A stretch of DNA of 64,000 nt from CAYPKG01 sp964411275. Its GTDB lineage: Bacteria; Bacillota; Clostridia; Christensenellales; CAG-138. The position numbers were made by a program, and so were the translations under genes. Where the stretch lies: contig CAYPKG010000006.1 of NCBI GenBank assembly GCA_964411275.1, positions 15,154-79,153 of the forward strand, read 5' to 3'. The number at the start of each line of letters is the position of its first letter. Within the stretch, counting starts at the first letter, position 1. Positions 1 through 8,850 of this stretch are shown here, piece after piece. Below the pieces are notes generated by a model. The model worked only from the letters and a program-made list of their open reading frames with translations, did no database searches and was not told the origin of the DNA.

Positions 1-1
1 G

Positions 2-511
2 GAAAAATCCACCATCGGCATGGAAAAAACCGCGGCAATGGCAAAGCGGATCCAAGCCGTGTCCGACTGTATTGTTACGGTAAAACAGGGGTTTGTATTG
101 CCGGAAAACGTGGAGGAATTCCTGCCTGAAAATTTAACATTTCTCGTAGACGCCGTAGACACCGTTAGCGCCAAGCTGGCCCTTGCCAAGGCGGCAGCGG
201 ACAGGGGGCTTCCCATCATCTCCTGTATGGGCGCGGGAAACCGGCTGGACCCCAGCGGGTTTTATGTAACGGACGTGTTCTCCACCGCGGGTTGCGGCCT
301 TGCCCGGGCCATGCGCCAGGGTCTTCGCAAGGGGGGAATTGCGGCGCTGCCGGTGGTGTGCTCTAAAGAACCGGCGCGCACTCCTAAGATGCAGCCGGAG
401 GAAAGGGAAACAGGCAGGCGGCAAACCCCGGGAAGCCTTTCGTGCGTCACCGCCGCGGCAGGGCTCACAATTGCCGGATATGTCATCCGGAAAATCGCAA
501 TAGATGAATAA
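2..511 (+). CDS. tcdA: tRNA threonylcarbamoyladenosine dehydratase-like (ThiF/HesA family), 5' truncated by the window edge
   Basis: C-terminal part of an E1-like ThiF/MoeB-fold enzyme; TcdA makes cyclic t6A at position 37 of tRNAs using ATP. The frame is open from base 2 and the first visible residues, EKSTIG then a methionine, match the internal STIG segment of TcdA, so the true start lies upstream and the ATG at 20 is internal. Visible landmarks are the LVDAVDTVSAK stretch that follows the adenylation site, GNRLDP, and a C-terminal PGSLSCV...AGLTIAGYVI segment typical of TcdA. The nucleotide-binding glycine loop is outside the window. Another ThiF-family role cannot be fully excluded without the N-terminus. 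Confidence 0.85.
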   Translation, partial: EKSTIGMEKTAAMAKRIQAVSDCIVTVKQGFVLPENVEEFLPENLTFLVDAVDTVSAKLALAKAAADRGLPIISCMGAGNRLDPSGFYVTDVFSTAGCGLARAMRQGLRKGGIAALPVVCSKEPARTPKMQPEERETGRRQTPGSLSCVTAAAGLTIAGYVIRKIAIDE

Positions 512-564
512 TTTGTAAAACCCTTGGAGATTATCCCGAAAGGCTTGTATTATACGGGTGAATA

Positions 565-594
565 TTGGTAGAGTATAGTATAGCGAATTATAAT
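565..594 (+). promoter_or_regulatory. Sigma-A-type promoter for the L,D-transpeptidase gene
   Basis: TTGGTA at 565-570 and TATAAT at 589-594 with an 18-bp spacer. It lies 35 bp before the ATG at 629, which is preceded by a GGAGG site. Confidence 0.6.
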
Positions 595-628
595 TGGGAG
601 AGGCTGCTCCCCGAATGGAGGATACCGC

Positions 629-1895
629 ATGAAACGCATTTTGACCGTAGTGGTTACACTGGCGCTGCTGCTTGCGGCAATGCTGCCCGCAAACGGCCCA
701 GGCGGCGGTGCTGTCGGGCTATACCAGCAAGGTAGATTACGACAATACCGATCCGGACCGGTATAAAATCGAAATCGATTTGATCAATCAGGTCATTTCC
801 GTTTACGAGCGGGACGGTTTGGGCAACTATACGGGCCTGGTTCTCCAGGGGCTGTGCACCACCGGCAACGAGGAAAATCCCACAGGCGCTGGCACATATA
901 AGCTCGGACAGATGAAAGAGCGCTTCGGCTATTTCGTGGCGTTTGGCCAGTATGCCCAGTATTGGACCCAGGTGGTGCGGGGGATTTACATCCATTCCAT
1001 CATGTACGACGCCAAGGATCTGACAAAGCTTTCCAAGTCCGCCTATAACGGCCTTGGCAAAAACCTGTCCCACGGCTGCGTCCGGGTGTTGCCGGAGCAT
1101 GCCAAATGGATCTTCTACAACTGCCCGCCGGGCACCACCTGCCAGATCACGAAGAATAGGGCGGCGGATCCCGCCCTTGTAAAGGCTCTCAAAAACGCAA
1201 AGCCCAGCTTCAAGAGCTTGTACAATATTACCGATTACAAGGCCGACCCCATGATCATGACAGCCACGCTGCGCTCCAACAGCGTCCCCCTGCGCACGGG
1301 TTTTTCCACATCCAAGGATACCACCGTGGCGACGCTGAACTACGGCGATCAGGTCAAGGTGCTGCAAATCGCCTCCGACTGGTGCAAGGTGGAAACCGCC
1401 AAGGGCAAGCTGGGATATGTAAAAACCACATACCTGCAGTTTGACCCGGACGGCACTGCCAACCGCATACAGTACAGCTATACCGCCAAAAGCGACACGG
1501 CCCTGTATCAGACAGCCCATACCGATGCCAAGCAGCTGCTCTCTATCCCCAAGGGCACGGAAATTCCCGTGATCAACACTCGGGACAGATTTTGGTATAC
1601 CGCCACCATAAACGGCGTAACCGGGTATGTCCGCTCCCGGTATGTCACCGCCAGAGAGGGCGCAGCATACCCCATTATGCCGGAGGAGCCAACGTTTGAG
1701 TCCGGCGCTACGGCTACCATCAAGGAGGGCATCATCGCCAACTTCCGCTCCGGCCCCGGTACCGCCTACCCGGTGATTGGGGAGTATATGGGCGGCACGG
1801 CAGTGACGCTTCTCGACCTCAACGGCAGCTGGTATTACGCGGATATCAACGGGCAAATGGGATACTTAAGCGTCTCTTGTCTGACATTCGGTTAA
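629..1895 (+). CDS. Secreted L,D-transpeptidase (YkuD) with SH3 repeats; +1 frameshift in the signal peptide
   Basis: YkuD-type L,D-transpeptidases cross-link peptidoglycan stems outside the membrane through a catalytic cysteine. The motif SHGCVR with downstream residues is present, followed by three bacterial SH3-like domains, each ending in a GYV or GYL turn. The ribosome binding site GGAGG and ATG at 629 open a signal peptide (MKRILTVVVTLALLLAAMLP) that is out of frame with the enzyme. Dropping one C from the CCC at 686-688 joins it to QTAQAA and the mature domain, giving an ordinary signal peptide with an A-Q-A-A cleavage region. The enzyme frame alone would have to start at a TTG (672) inside the signal peptide with no binding site. 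Either a sequence error or a real mutation that stops export. A terminator follows. Confidence 0.85.
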
Positions 1896-1918
1896 TCGGC
1901 CGCATCATTGCATAGACT

Positions 1919-1950
1919 AATCCCCCGGCCTCATGTGTCGGGGGATTTTG
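1919..1950 (+). terminator. Rho-independent terminator after the L,D-transpeptidase gene
   Basis: Stem ATCCCCCG (1920-1927) pairs perfectly with CGGGGGAT (1939-1946) across an 11-nt loop and runs into a short T tract. The T tract is only four bases, so some readthrough into the M14 gene is likely. Confidence 0.7.
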
Positions 1951-1984
1951 CAGTTCCAAGACGCATAGAATAGGAGGAGCGTAT

Positions 1985-3262
1985 TTGCGCAGTATTTCAA
2001 TCGCAGGAGTGATGCTTATGTGCCTTTTGGCCGTCACCGCCTGTACGAAAGCAAAAGACCCGGCCATTCCGCCGGAAAGCGCCGGCTCCCCCAGCCCCAG
2101 CCCCGGCACAAGCGCCGCTGCTACCATAGAGCCAATCCCGCTGTGGTATACCGTGGATTGCGAGGCATACCTCCCCCTGCGGGCGGGCCCCAGCCCAGAC
2201 GAGGACAAGATCGGCAGGGCGGATAAAGGCGCGCGGGTTCAGCTGCTGGGCCTTAGTGAGCGTTTTGCTAAAATTCAACTGCCGGATGGGCTGGAGGGCT
2301 ATGTCCTTGCCGGGTACCTCACGCCGGAAGAACCGGACGGGGTATTGCGAGGGGCGAATATCGTACAGCCCACAGCGGCGTATTCCTATGACCGAATGCG
2401 GGAAGATATGGCCGCGCTGGAGGCTAAATATCCCGATGCCCTTGCTGTAGAGATCATCGGCACTTCCGGCGAGGGCCGGGACATCCTGGCGGCGGCGGTG
2501 GGCAACCCGGCGGCGCCTGTCCACATTCTCGTACAGGCCGCCATCCATGGCAGGGAGCATATGACAAGCCTTCTCGTGATGGCGCAGCTGGAGCGTCTGT
2601 TGCAGCAGGGGGTGGACGAGGGGATACGGGTTCATATACTCCCCATGTCCAATCCCGACGGGGTCACCATCAGCCAGCGGGGCCGGGGCGGCAAAGCCCA
2701 GGAAGCTGTTTACGCCCGGGACGCCCAACAGGGGTTTGCCAGCGGGCTGACGGTCAGCGGGTATTTCGAGGAATGGAAGGCAAACGCCGGGGGTGTAGAC
2801 CTCAATCGGAATTTCCCTGCCGGGTTCGCCAACATCAACTCCAGGCCGGAGCCGTCCAGCGAGGGTTACCGGGGGGACTATGCCGCAAGCGAGCCGGAAA
2901 CCCAGGCGCTGATGGACTATACCAAGCGGTATGCCTTTGCGGCCACGCTGAGCTACCACGCCATGGGCAGCGAGCTGTATTACGACTTCGGCCCCAACAG
3001 CCCCGCCAACGAAGCCGGCGCGCGGCTGGGCCTTGCGATACAAGAGGTATCAGGGTATCCCCCGGTGCCGGACAGCGGCACCTCCTTTGGCGGCTACAAG
3101 GACTGGGCCATAGAAACGATGAGCATTCCATCGCTGACAATCGAGGTGGGTTCCCGATCCTGCCCGCTACCGCTCAGGGAATTTGACATGGTCTGGCTTC
3201 GCAACCGCAATGTGCTTGTAGCCGCAATGAAATGGGTGTATACAGAAGAAGGCATTGTATGA
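1985..3262 (+). CDS. Lipoprotein with SH3-like domain and M14 zinc carboxypeptidase domain
   Basis: TTG start chosen because AGGAGG sits at 1972-1977 and it opens directly into a lipoprotein signal peptide with lipobox V-T-A-C (Cys20). A Ser/Pro-rich linker (about residues 30-45) leads to one SH3-like domain (about 55-112), then an M14 domain (about 130-420). Zinc and catalytic residues are present: H188 and E191 in HGREH, the substrate arginine in DLNRNF (about 272-277), H325 and E387 in TIEVG. M14 enzymes of this layout cut peptidoglycan stem peptides such as the gamma-D-Glu-diaminopimelate bond; the exact bond is inferred. Its stop overlaps the next start as ATGA. Confidence 0.85.
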   Translation: MRSISIAGVMLMCLLAVTACTKAKDPAIPPESAGSPSPSPGTSAAATIEPIPLWYTVDCEAYLPLRAGPSPDEDKIGRADKGARVQLLGLSERFAKIQLPDGLEGYVLAGYLTPEEPDGVLRGANIVQPTAAYSYDRMREDMAALEAKYPDALAVEIIGTSGEGRDILAAAVGNPAAPVHILVQAAIHGREHMTSLLVMAQLERLLQQGVDEGIRVHILPMSNPDGVTISQRGRGGKAQEAVYARDAQQGFASGLTVSGYFEEWKANAGGVDLNRNFPAGFANINSRPEPSSEGYRGDYAASEPETQALMDYTKRYAFAATLSYHAMGSELYYDFGPNSPANEAGARLGLAIQEVSGYPPVPDSGTSFGGYKDWAIETMSIPSLTIEVGSRSCPLPLREFDMVWLRNRNVLVAAMKWVYTEEGIV

Positions 3263-4095
3263 AGGAAAGGTTGAAACGAAATCCCCGGCGGGTGATCCTG
3301 CTGCTCGTGGCGCTGGGGCTGCTGTTGGGATTGCTTTTATATCACAACGGGCACATCGTCATAACGGAATTGGCGCTAGGGACAAGCCGGGTGCCGGAGG
3401 GATTTGTGGGCTGCCGGTTTGTCCAGGCCAGCGACCTGCACAACAACCTGTTTGGGCAGGGGCAGGCCCGGCTGTTGGAAAAGCTACAAGAAGCAAAGCC
3501 GGATTATATTTTTCTTACGGGGGACATGATCGACCGGGAGCCTATGGAGAACGCGCTGCTGTTTGTGGCGGGGGCGGCAAAAATCGCACCGGTTTATTAC
3601 GTGTCCGGCAATCACGAATACTATTGCGGCGTATATGGGGAATTTACGGCAAAGCTTGAAGAAGCCGGAGCCGTGGTTCTTGAAAATGAAATGATCCTCC
3701 TGTCCCGGGAGGGTGACGAAATCGCCCTCATCGGCCTTGCGGATCCCCTATCCTATGGTAATAACAGCGAGATTTTTGAGGATACGCTAAACGGCCTTTG
3801 CGCCGAGGCGGGGGATCGTTTTACAATCGTGCTTTGCCACCGGCCGGAAAAGGCGGAAGGCTATGCCGATGCACAGGCAGACTTGGTGTTTACAGGGCAT
3901 GTCCACGGCGGCGGCATCCGCCTGCCCTTCGTAGGCGCGATTTTTGCCCCGGATCAGGGATGGATACCCCCGTATTCCGCCGGGATGTACGAGATTGAAA
4001 ACACCCATATGGTTGTGAACCGGGGCCTTGGCCACGGTAAAATCCCCTACCGGGTGAATAACCCGCCGGAATTGGTGGCGGTGACGCTCCAGTAA
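3259..4095 (+). CDS. Membrane-anchored metallophosphoesterase
   Basis: 278 residues, starting at the ATG that overlaps the stop of the M14 gene (ATGA), which suggests translational coupling; an in-frame ATG 27 bases upstream lies inside the previous gene and is less likely. One N-terminal membrane helix (about residues 11-28) is followed by a calcineurin-like fold facing outward: D59-x-H61, GDMID around D89, GNHE around 117-120, and GHVHGG near the C-terminus. These give the complete two-metal site. Relatives of the YkuE/YaeI type act on lipid or wall phosphoesters, but the substrate here is unknown. Confidence 0.85.
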   Translation: MKERLKRNPRRVILLLVALGLLLGLLLYHNGHIVITELALGTSRVPEGFVGCRFVQASDLHNNLFGQGQARLLEKLQEAKPDYIFLTGDMIDREPMENALLFVAGAAKIAPVYYVSGNHEYYCGVYGEFTAKLEEAGAVVLENEMILLSREGDEIALIGLADPLSYGNNSEIFEDTLNGLCAEAGDRFTIVLCHRPEKAEGYADAQADLVFTGHVHGGGIRLPFVGAIFAPDQGWIPPYSAGMYEIENTHMVVNRGLGHGKIPYRVNNPPELVAVTLQ

Positions 4096-4137
4096 AAATG
4101 CAAACGAAAGAGCCGGGTGCGTTCCGCCAAATTGAAA

Positions 4138-4181
4138 AAAACCCTGATGCGGCAATCATAAGCCAAATCAGGGTTTGTTTA
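4138..4181. terminator. Bidirectional terminator between converging genes
   Basis: AAACCCTGAT (4139-4148) pairs with ATCAGGGTTT (4167-4176) around an 18-nt loop. An A tract on the left and T-rich sequence on the right let it serve both the metallophosphoesterase gene (+) and the TIM-barrel gene (-). Confidence 0.7.
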
Positions 4182-4203
4182 TCACTTCCGGCTACAGCGC
4201 GTA

Positions 4204-4989
4204 TTATCCGCGCATATATTTGAGGTATTGGGCAAAGGCGATGCCCGGCTCTTCCAGCGTCAAATCCCAGCGCTTGACCCATTCCAGGCAATAGTACCCA
4301 TCATATCCCGCATCCTGAAGGCAGACCACGGCATTTCGCAGGGGCACGTCCCCCTGGCCCATAATGCGATAACGAACATTGCCATCCTCCATGACGCTGT
4401 CCTTGCAATGGACATGCTTGACATACCCGCCCAGTGTCCTTAGGGTATCGGCGGGGGGCTCGTGGAAGAAGCGATAGGTATGGTGCACGTCCCACAGTGC
4501 TGCGAAGGCAGGGCTGCCGATGCGGTCTAAAAGCTCTTTTAACAGCGCGCTTTTCGCGAACGCGCCGTTGGTCTCGATGAGGATCGTTACATTTCGCTTT
4601 ATAGCCTCCGGCGCGAGGGCTTTCGCGTTTTTGACAAGCGCATCCAAATCCACCGGCTTTTCCGGGCCGACGGTGTCGTCCCCCAGCACCCGGACATACG
4701 GCGCTTGGAGGGCCGCAGCGGTATGGAGGTATTCCACGATGGCCTCCGCCTGGTCGGGATCGTTGAGCTTACAGCCGCCGGTGATGCAGGGGATGGAAAG
4801 CCCCATATTCAAAAGCTGTTCCCGGGTTTTTTCAATATGCGCCGGGCGCAGCTCCCGGATGCCGGGCATGTGGGTTTCGTGCTGAACGCCCCTTAGCTCG
4901 ATCCCTTGGAACCCCAAGTCCTTCGCCGTGGCCAGTATATCCCCCCAGCTCCAGCCGGGACAGCCTAATGTTGAAAACGCCAGCTTCAT
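4204..4989 (-). CDS. Sugar phosphate isomerase/epimerase-like TIM-barrel protein
   Basis: 261 residues of the xylose isomerase-like TIM-barrel superfamily (AP endonuclease 2 family). The start at 4989 has AAAGGGG upstream and gives the usual opening MKLAFSTLGCPGW; longer forms begin in the upstream gene. Metal-binding residues expected on strand ends are visible as the ETNGAF segment, the DVHHTYR segment, HCKDS, and the near-terminal CLEWVK. Members include inosose dehydratases and hexulose-phosphate or tagatose epimerases; the substrate cannot be told from sequence. Last gene of the probable operon starting at 11520, 19 bp after the acidic protein. Confidence 0.75.
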   Translation of the reverse strand: MKLAFSTLGCPGWSWGDILATAKDLGFQGIELRGVQHETHMPGIRELRPAHIEKTREQLLNMGLSIPCITGGCKLNDPDQAEAIVEYLHTAAALQAPYVRVLGDDTVGPEKPVDLDALVKNAKALAPEAIKRNVTILIETNGAFAKSALLKELLDRIGSPAFAALWDVHHTYRFFHEPPADTLRTLGGYVKHVHCKDSVMEDGNVRYRIMGQGDVPLRNAVVCLQDAGYDGYYCLEWVKRWDLTLEEPGIAFAQYLKYMRG

Positions 4990-5008
4990 AAGCCCGTACC
5001 CCTTTCGA

Positions 5009-5314
5009 TCAATCCCACTCGATTTGATCCGTGGTTTCCAAATACTCCTCGTTATAATCGAGATAGTCCTCACACATACGCATCATATACATCTTATATT
5101 CGGGGAACCGGGTCTGCATCCCTGAAAACAGCACGGTATACGCCGCGTCGTCGTCATATTCCTCGCCATCATGAACTTTGGCTGACAGCATGTACCCCTC
5201 GTCCAGCTGCAGCAGCGCTTCCACCATGCTGCTGAGCTTGTCCACCGGCAGGAACCCGAAATCCCCACGCTCCTGAAACTTAGCGACGATAAATTCCTTT
5301 TGGGTTTGCTCCAT
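5009..5314 (-). CDS. Small acidic protein of unknown function
   Basis: 101 residues, very acidic and rich in Tyr and Met, with no membrane segment or signal. A clear AAAGGG site precedes the ATG, and the gene sits 13 bp after pepF and 19 bp before the TIM-barrel gene on the same strand, which supports it as real. I recognise no family. The Glu/Asp-rich centre (EEYDDDA) and the C-terminal run of Tyr, Glu and Asp suggest a soluble adaptor or regulator, but that is a guess. Confidence 0.7.
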   Translation of the reverse strand: MEQTQKEFIVAKFQERGDFGFLPVDKLSSMVEALLQLDEGYMLSAKVHDGEEYDDDAAYTVLFSGMQTRFPEYKMYMMRMCEDYLDYNEEYLETTDQIEWD

Positions 5315-5327
5315 TTTCTTCCCTTTC

Positions 5328-7109
5328 TTATAAAAGCTCGTTCAACTGCGCAATGCTGTCCTCAAACACATCGAGGGACGAGGATATGCTTTCAGGCTTC
5401 GTCAAATCCACCCCGGCAAGCTTCAACAGCTCGATGGGATAATCGCTGCCGCCGCTTTGCAAAAACCGCATATAGTCCCCAGGGCCTTTCCCCTCCAATA
5501 TCTCTTTGGCGATGGCCACCGCCGCACAAAAGCCCGTGGCGTACTGATACACATAAAACGCGTTATAGAAATGCGGAATGCGCATCCATTCGATGTGGAT
5601 CTGCTCGTCCACAACCACGCCCTGATAATACTTCTCGTTTAATCCGCGGTATACATTCGACAGGCTTTCCACCGTCAGCGGCTCCCCCTGCTGCGCCATT
5701 TCATGGGCGATCTTCTCAAATTCCGCAAACATGGTCTGACGGAATACGGTTGTGCGAAACTGCTCCAGAAAATGATTGAGCAGGTACGCCCGGCGAGCCG
5801 GCTCCGTCTCGCGTTTTAGCATATGCTGCAACAGCAGCACCTCGTTGACGGTGGACGCTACCTCCGCCGCCATGATTTTATATTGGGCATTGGGATACGC
5901 CTGGGCTTCATCCGAAAAATACGTGTGCATGGCGTGACCCAGCTCATGGGCCAAAGTAAAAGCATAGTCCACATTGGGCTGGAAGTTCAGCAGCACATAG
6001 GGGTGGGTTCCATAGCACCCCCAGGAGAACGCGCCGGTGGTCTTGCCCCGGTTTTCATACACGTCGATCCAGCGGCCCCGATATGCCTCATCCAGCAACG
6101 ATTGGTACCGCTCCCCCAAAGGCGCCAAGGCCTCCTTCACCAAAGCCTGGGCCTCCTCATATGTCATGGGCATTTCGATTTCCGGCACCATTGGCACATA
6201 CAGGTCGTACATGTGGAGCGTATCAACATTCAGGGCCTTTTTGCGCAAGGCGAGGTATTCCCCCATGGCAGGCAAGCGCTGGTGTACAGCCGTAAGAAGC
6301 CCCTCATACACCGATACGGGCACATTCCCGCCGGCGAGGGCCGCCTCCAGGCATCCCTTGTAATGCCGGGCCCGGGCGAAGAACACGTCGCCCTTGACGC
6401 TTGAGGAATAGGCGGCGGCGTATGTGTTGGTCAATTTCTGATAAGATGCGTAAAACGTCTCAAAGGCGTTTTTGCGCACGCTCCTGTCCCGGCTTTCGAG
6501 ATAGTTTCGAAAGCTGCCATGGGTCAGCTCGTGAGTTTCGCCTTTTTCGTCCGTCACTTCGCCAAAGCGCAGGTCTACGCTGTCCAGCATGGTGAATATA
6601 TTGTCCGCGCCCTGCAGCGGCTCGCTGACAAGCGCCATGAGCTTTTCCTCGCCCTCGGTGAGGACATGCGCCCGCTGGCGGTCAATATGCAACAATCCGT
6701 GGCGGTATATTGTAAGTTCAGGCAGCGCCGCCCATGCCCGCAGCGTTTCCCCCGGTATTTCCAGTATTTCCGGCGTCATGAAGGCGGTGCGCGCGCCAAA
6801 GTCCACGTTCAATTGCATGGCCCGGTCGGTCATGCCCTGGTATTTGGGGTTGGCGTTGTCCTCATCCCGGCGCATATGGGCGTATACATACAGCCGCTCC
6901 AACAGCAAACAGATATCATCATTGGCCGCCATCGCAGCAAAGAGCGCCTCCGGCGAACTGCCCAGGGTACCCTGATAGATTGCGGCATACCCGGCGGCCA
7001 TCTCCTTCGTCCTTTGAAGCTCCGCCTCCCAGGCGGCGTCATTCTCGTAAATGTCCTCTAATTTCCATGTGAAGGCCTGATCGGCCTCTGCTCTCGTCTT
7101 GATTGCCAT
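5328..7109 (-). CDS. pepF: Oligoendopeptidase F (M3 metallopeptidase)
   Basis: 593 residues, typical for PepF, which degrades peptides of roughly 7-17 residues in the cytoplasm. The start at 7109 has GGAGG upstream and gives MAIKTRAEADQAFTWKLEDI, matching the usual W-x-L-x-D-I-Y opening; the 48 extra residues of the longer frame look unrelated. The zinc motif HELGH begins at H388 and is followed downstream by the M3 third-ligand region. No signal peptide is seen. It follows the UPF0210 gene by 76 bp without a terminator. Confidence 0.93.
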   Translation of the reverse strand: MAIKTRAEADQAFTWKLEDIYENDAAWEAELQRTKEMAAGYAAIYQGTLGSSPEALFAAMAANDDICLLLERLYVYAHMRRDEDNANPKYQGMTDRAMQLNVDFGARTAFMTPEILEIPGETLRAWAALPELTIYRHGLLHIDRQRAHVLTEGEEKLMALVSEPLQGADNIFTMLDSVDLRFGEVTDEKGETHELTHGSFRNYLESRDRSVRKNAFETFYASYQKLTNTYAAAYSSSVKGDVFFARARHYKGCLEAALAGGNVPVSVYEGLLTAVHQRLPAMGEYLALRKKALNVDTLHMYDLYVPMVPEIEMPMTYEEAQALVKEALAPLGERYQSLLDEAYRGRWIDVYENRGKTTGAFSWGCYGTHPYVLLNFQPNVDYAFTLAHELGHAMHTYFSDEAQAYPNAQYKIMAAEVASTVNEVLLLQHMLKRETEPARRAYLLNHFLEQFRTTVFRQTMFAEFEKIAHEMAQQGEPLTVESLSNVYRGLNEKYYQGVVVDEQIHIEWMRIPHFYNAFYVYQYATGFCAAVAIAKEILEGKGPGDYMRFLQSGGSDYPIELLKLAGVDLTKPESISSSLDVFEDSIAQLNELL

Positions 7110-7185
7110 GCGCTTTTCCTCCGTTTGTATGAACCTTTGATTAGCATGCCCATTTTTCAAAGTCTTTAAGGGCGACTTATGTGCC

Positions 7186-8544
7186 TTAATTGCGCAATGA
7201 GTGGATGGGCGCCGGGATGCGGCCCCCCCGGGCGATAAAATCCTCCGCGCCAAAGGGATTGACCCGCATCACGGGGGCGTAGCCCAGAAGCCCGCCAAAC
7301 TCCACGATATCGCCCACGGCTTTCCCGGGCACGGGAATGATGCGCACGGCGGTGGTTTTGTTGTTGATCATGCCGATGGCCGCCTCGTCCGCGATAATGG
7401 CGGAAATGGTGGAGGCGGGGGTGTCCCCTGGGATGGCGATCATATCGAGGCCTACGGAGCACACGCAGGTCATGGCTTCCAGCTTTTCCAATGTCAGCGC
7501 CCCCTTTTCCACGGCGGCAATCATCCCCTCGTCCTCGCTGACAGGGATAAACGCGCCGGACAGGCCGCCCACATGGGACGAGGCCATGACCCCGCCCTTC
7601 TTCACAGCGTCGTTGAGCATCGCCAGCGCAGCGGTGGTGCCGGGAGCGCCTGCGGCCTCCAGCCCCATTTCCTCTAAAATCCGGGCCACGCTGTCCCCCT
7701 TTGCTGGGGTGGGCGCCAGGGATAAATCAACGATCCCAAAGGGCATTCCAAGCCGCCTGGAGGCTTCCATCGCCACCAGCTGGCCCATGCGCGTCACCCG
7801 GAAGGACGTGCGCTTGATTGTTTCCGCCACCGCATCGAAAGGCTGGCCCTTGACAAGCTCCAAGGCGGACTTCACCACCCCCGGCCCGGACACGCCGACG
7901 TTGATGCAGCATTCCGGTTCCCTCACGCCGTGGAACGCGCCCGCCATAAAAGGGTTGTCCTCCACGGCGTTTGCAAACACAACCAGCTTGGCGCAGGCAA
8001 GCCCGTCCCTATCGGCGGTTCTCTTTGCGGCGTCCTTTATGAGAACGCCCATTTTCGCCACCACGTCCATATTGATCCCGGCCTTTGTGGAGCCTACATT
8101 CACGCTGGCGCAGACAAAATCCGTCATAGCAAGGGCCTCTGGAATGCTGTTCAAAAGCTTTTCGTCCGCTTGCGTAGACCCCTTATGCACCAGCGCGGAA
8201 AACCCGCCGATGAAGTTCACGCCCACCGCTTTGGCCGCCTCGTCCATGGCCCGGGCAAAGCAGGCATAATCCTCCGCTTTGCTGGGGGCGGCCACCAGCG
8301 CCATTGGCGTGACGCTGATGCGCTTGTTGACAATGGGGATGCCGAACTCGGTTTCAATATCCTCCCCTGTTTTCACAAGATTTTGAGAAAGCCTTGTGAT
8401 CTTATCGTAAATGCGTGTACAAGCGGTTTTGGGGTTTTCATGGGCGCAGTCCAAAAGGGAAATACCCATTGTGATGGTGCGGATATCCAGATGCTGCTGC
8501 TCGATCATGCGCACCGTTTCTAATATTTGCTGTTGTTCAATCAT
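7186..8544 (-). CDS. UPF0210 (PFL-like, DUF711) family protein
   Basis: 452 residues, the usual length of the UPF0210 family, whose fold is related to pyruvate formate-lyase-like barrels but whose activity is not established. Recognisable family stretches are the opening with ITMGISLLDC, NKRISVTPMALV, and the glycine-rich NFIGGFSALVHKG. It lies 10 bp after a small ACT-domain gene; this ACT-UPF0210 pair is conserved in Firmicutes and Archaea, which suggests the ACT protein regulates or assists it. Confidence 0.9.
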   Translation of the reverse strand: MIEQQQILETVRMIEQQHLDIRTITMGISLLDCAHENPKTACTRIYDKITRLSQNLVKTGEDIETEFGIPIVNKRISVTPMALVAAPSKAEDYACFARAMDEAAKAVGVNFIGGFSALVHKGSTQADEKLLNSIPEALAMTDFVCASVNVGSTKAGINMDVVAKMGVLIKDAAKRTADRDGLACAKLVVFANAVEDNPFMAGAFHGVREPECCINVGVSGPGVVKSALELVKGQPFDAVAETIKRTSFRVTRMGQLVAMEASRRLGMPFGIVDLSLAPTPAKGDSVARILEEMGLEAAGAPGTTAALAMLNDAVKKGGVMASSHVGGLSGAFIPVSEDEGMIAAVEKGALTLEKLEAMTCVCSVGLDMIAIPGDTPASTISAIIADEAAIGMINNKTTAVRIIPVPGKAVGDIVEFGGLLGYAPVMRVNPFGAEDFIARGGRIPAPIHSLRN

Positions 8545-8554
8545 GCGCTAGCCC

Positions 8555-8830
8555 CTATCCGATGGCGTGCATCGCGTCGAATATCTCCTGATGCTGAATG
8601 CGAATGGAAAGCTCCAGCTCCTTGCCAAGGGCCCCCAACTCTTCCCGCAGCGTCTGGAATTCAACCCTGCAGCCCGTCACATCCGTCAGCATCACCATGG
8701 TAAAAAACTCGCTCATCACCGTCTGGCTGATGTCGAGGATGTTCACCCCATGCTGGGCCAGAAGCGTGCTGACCCTGGCGATAATACCCACCCGGTCATG
8801 TCCTACTACCGTTACAATGGCTTTTGTCAT
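8555..8830 (-). CDS. ACT domain protein, UPF0237 family
   Basis: 91 residues forming one ACT domain, a small-molecule-binding fold. The pattern VVGHDRVGIIARVSTLLAQ is the ligand-site helix of the GcvR/UPF0237 type, followed by the second strand NILDISQTV. The gene is immediately upstream of UPF0210 (10-bp gap) and 20 bp after the membrane protein gene. Probably a regulator of its partner; the ligand is unknown. Confidence 0.9.
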   Translation of the reverse strand: MTKAIVTVVGHDRVGIIARVSTLLAQHGVNILDISQTVMSEFFTMVMLTDVTGCRVEFQTLREELGALGKELELSIRIQHQEIFDAMHAIG

Positions 8831-8850
8831 ACTCCCTCACAATCCGTCCG

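Noticed and set aside
654..1856. 400-residue minus-strand open frame opposite the L,D-transpeptidase
   Set aside because: Composition is that of an antisense shadow (His, Gly, Arg rich), with no binding site and no family motif; the plus strand has clear YkuD and SH3 domains.
672..1895. TTG start at 672 for the transpeptidase
   Set aside because: It lies inside the signal-peptide coding region, has no ribosome binding site and would give a cytoplasmic protein; the frameshift model is better.
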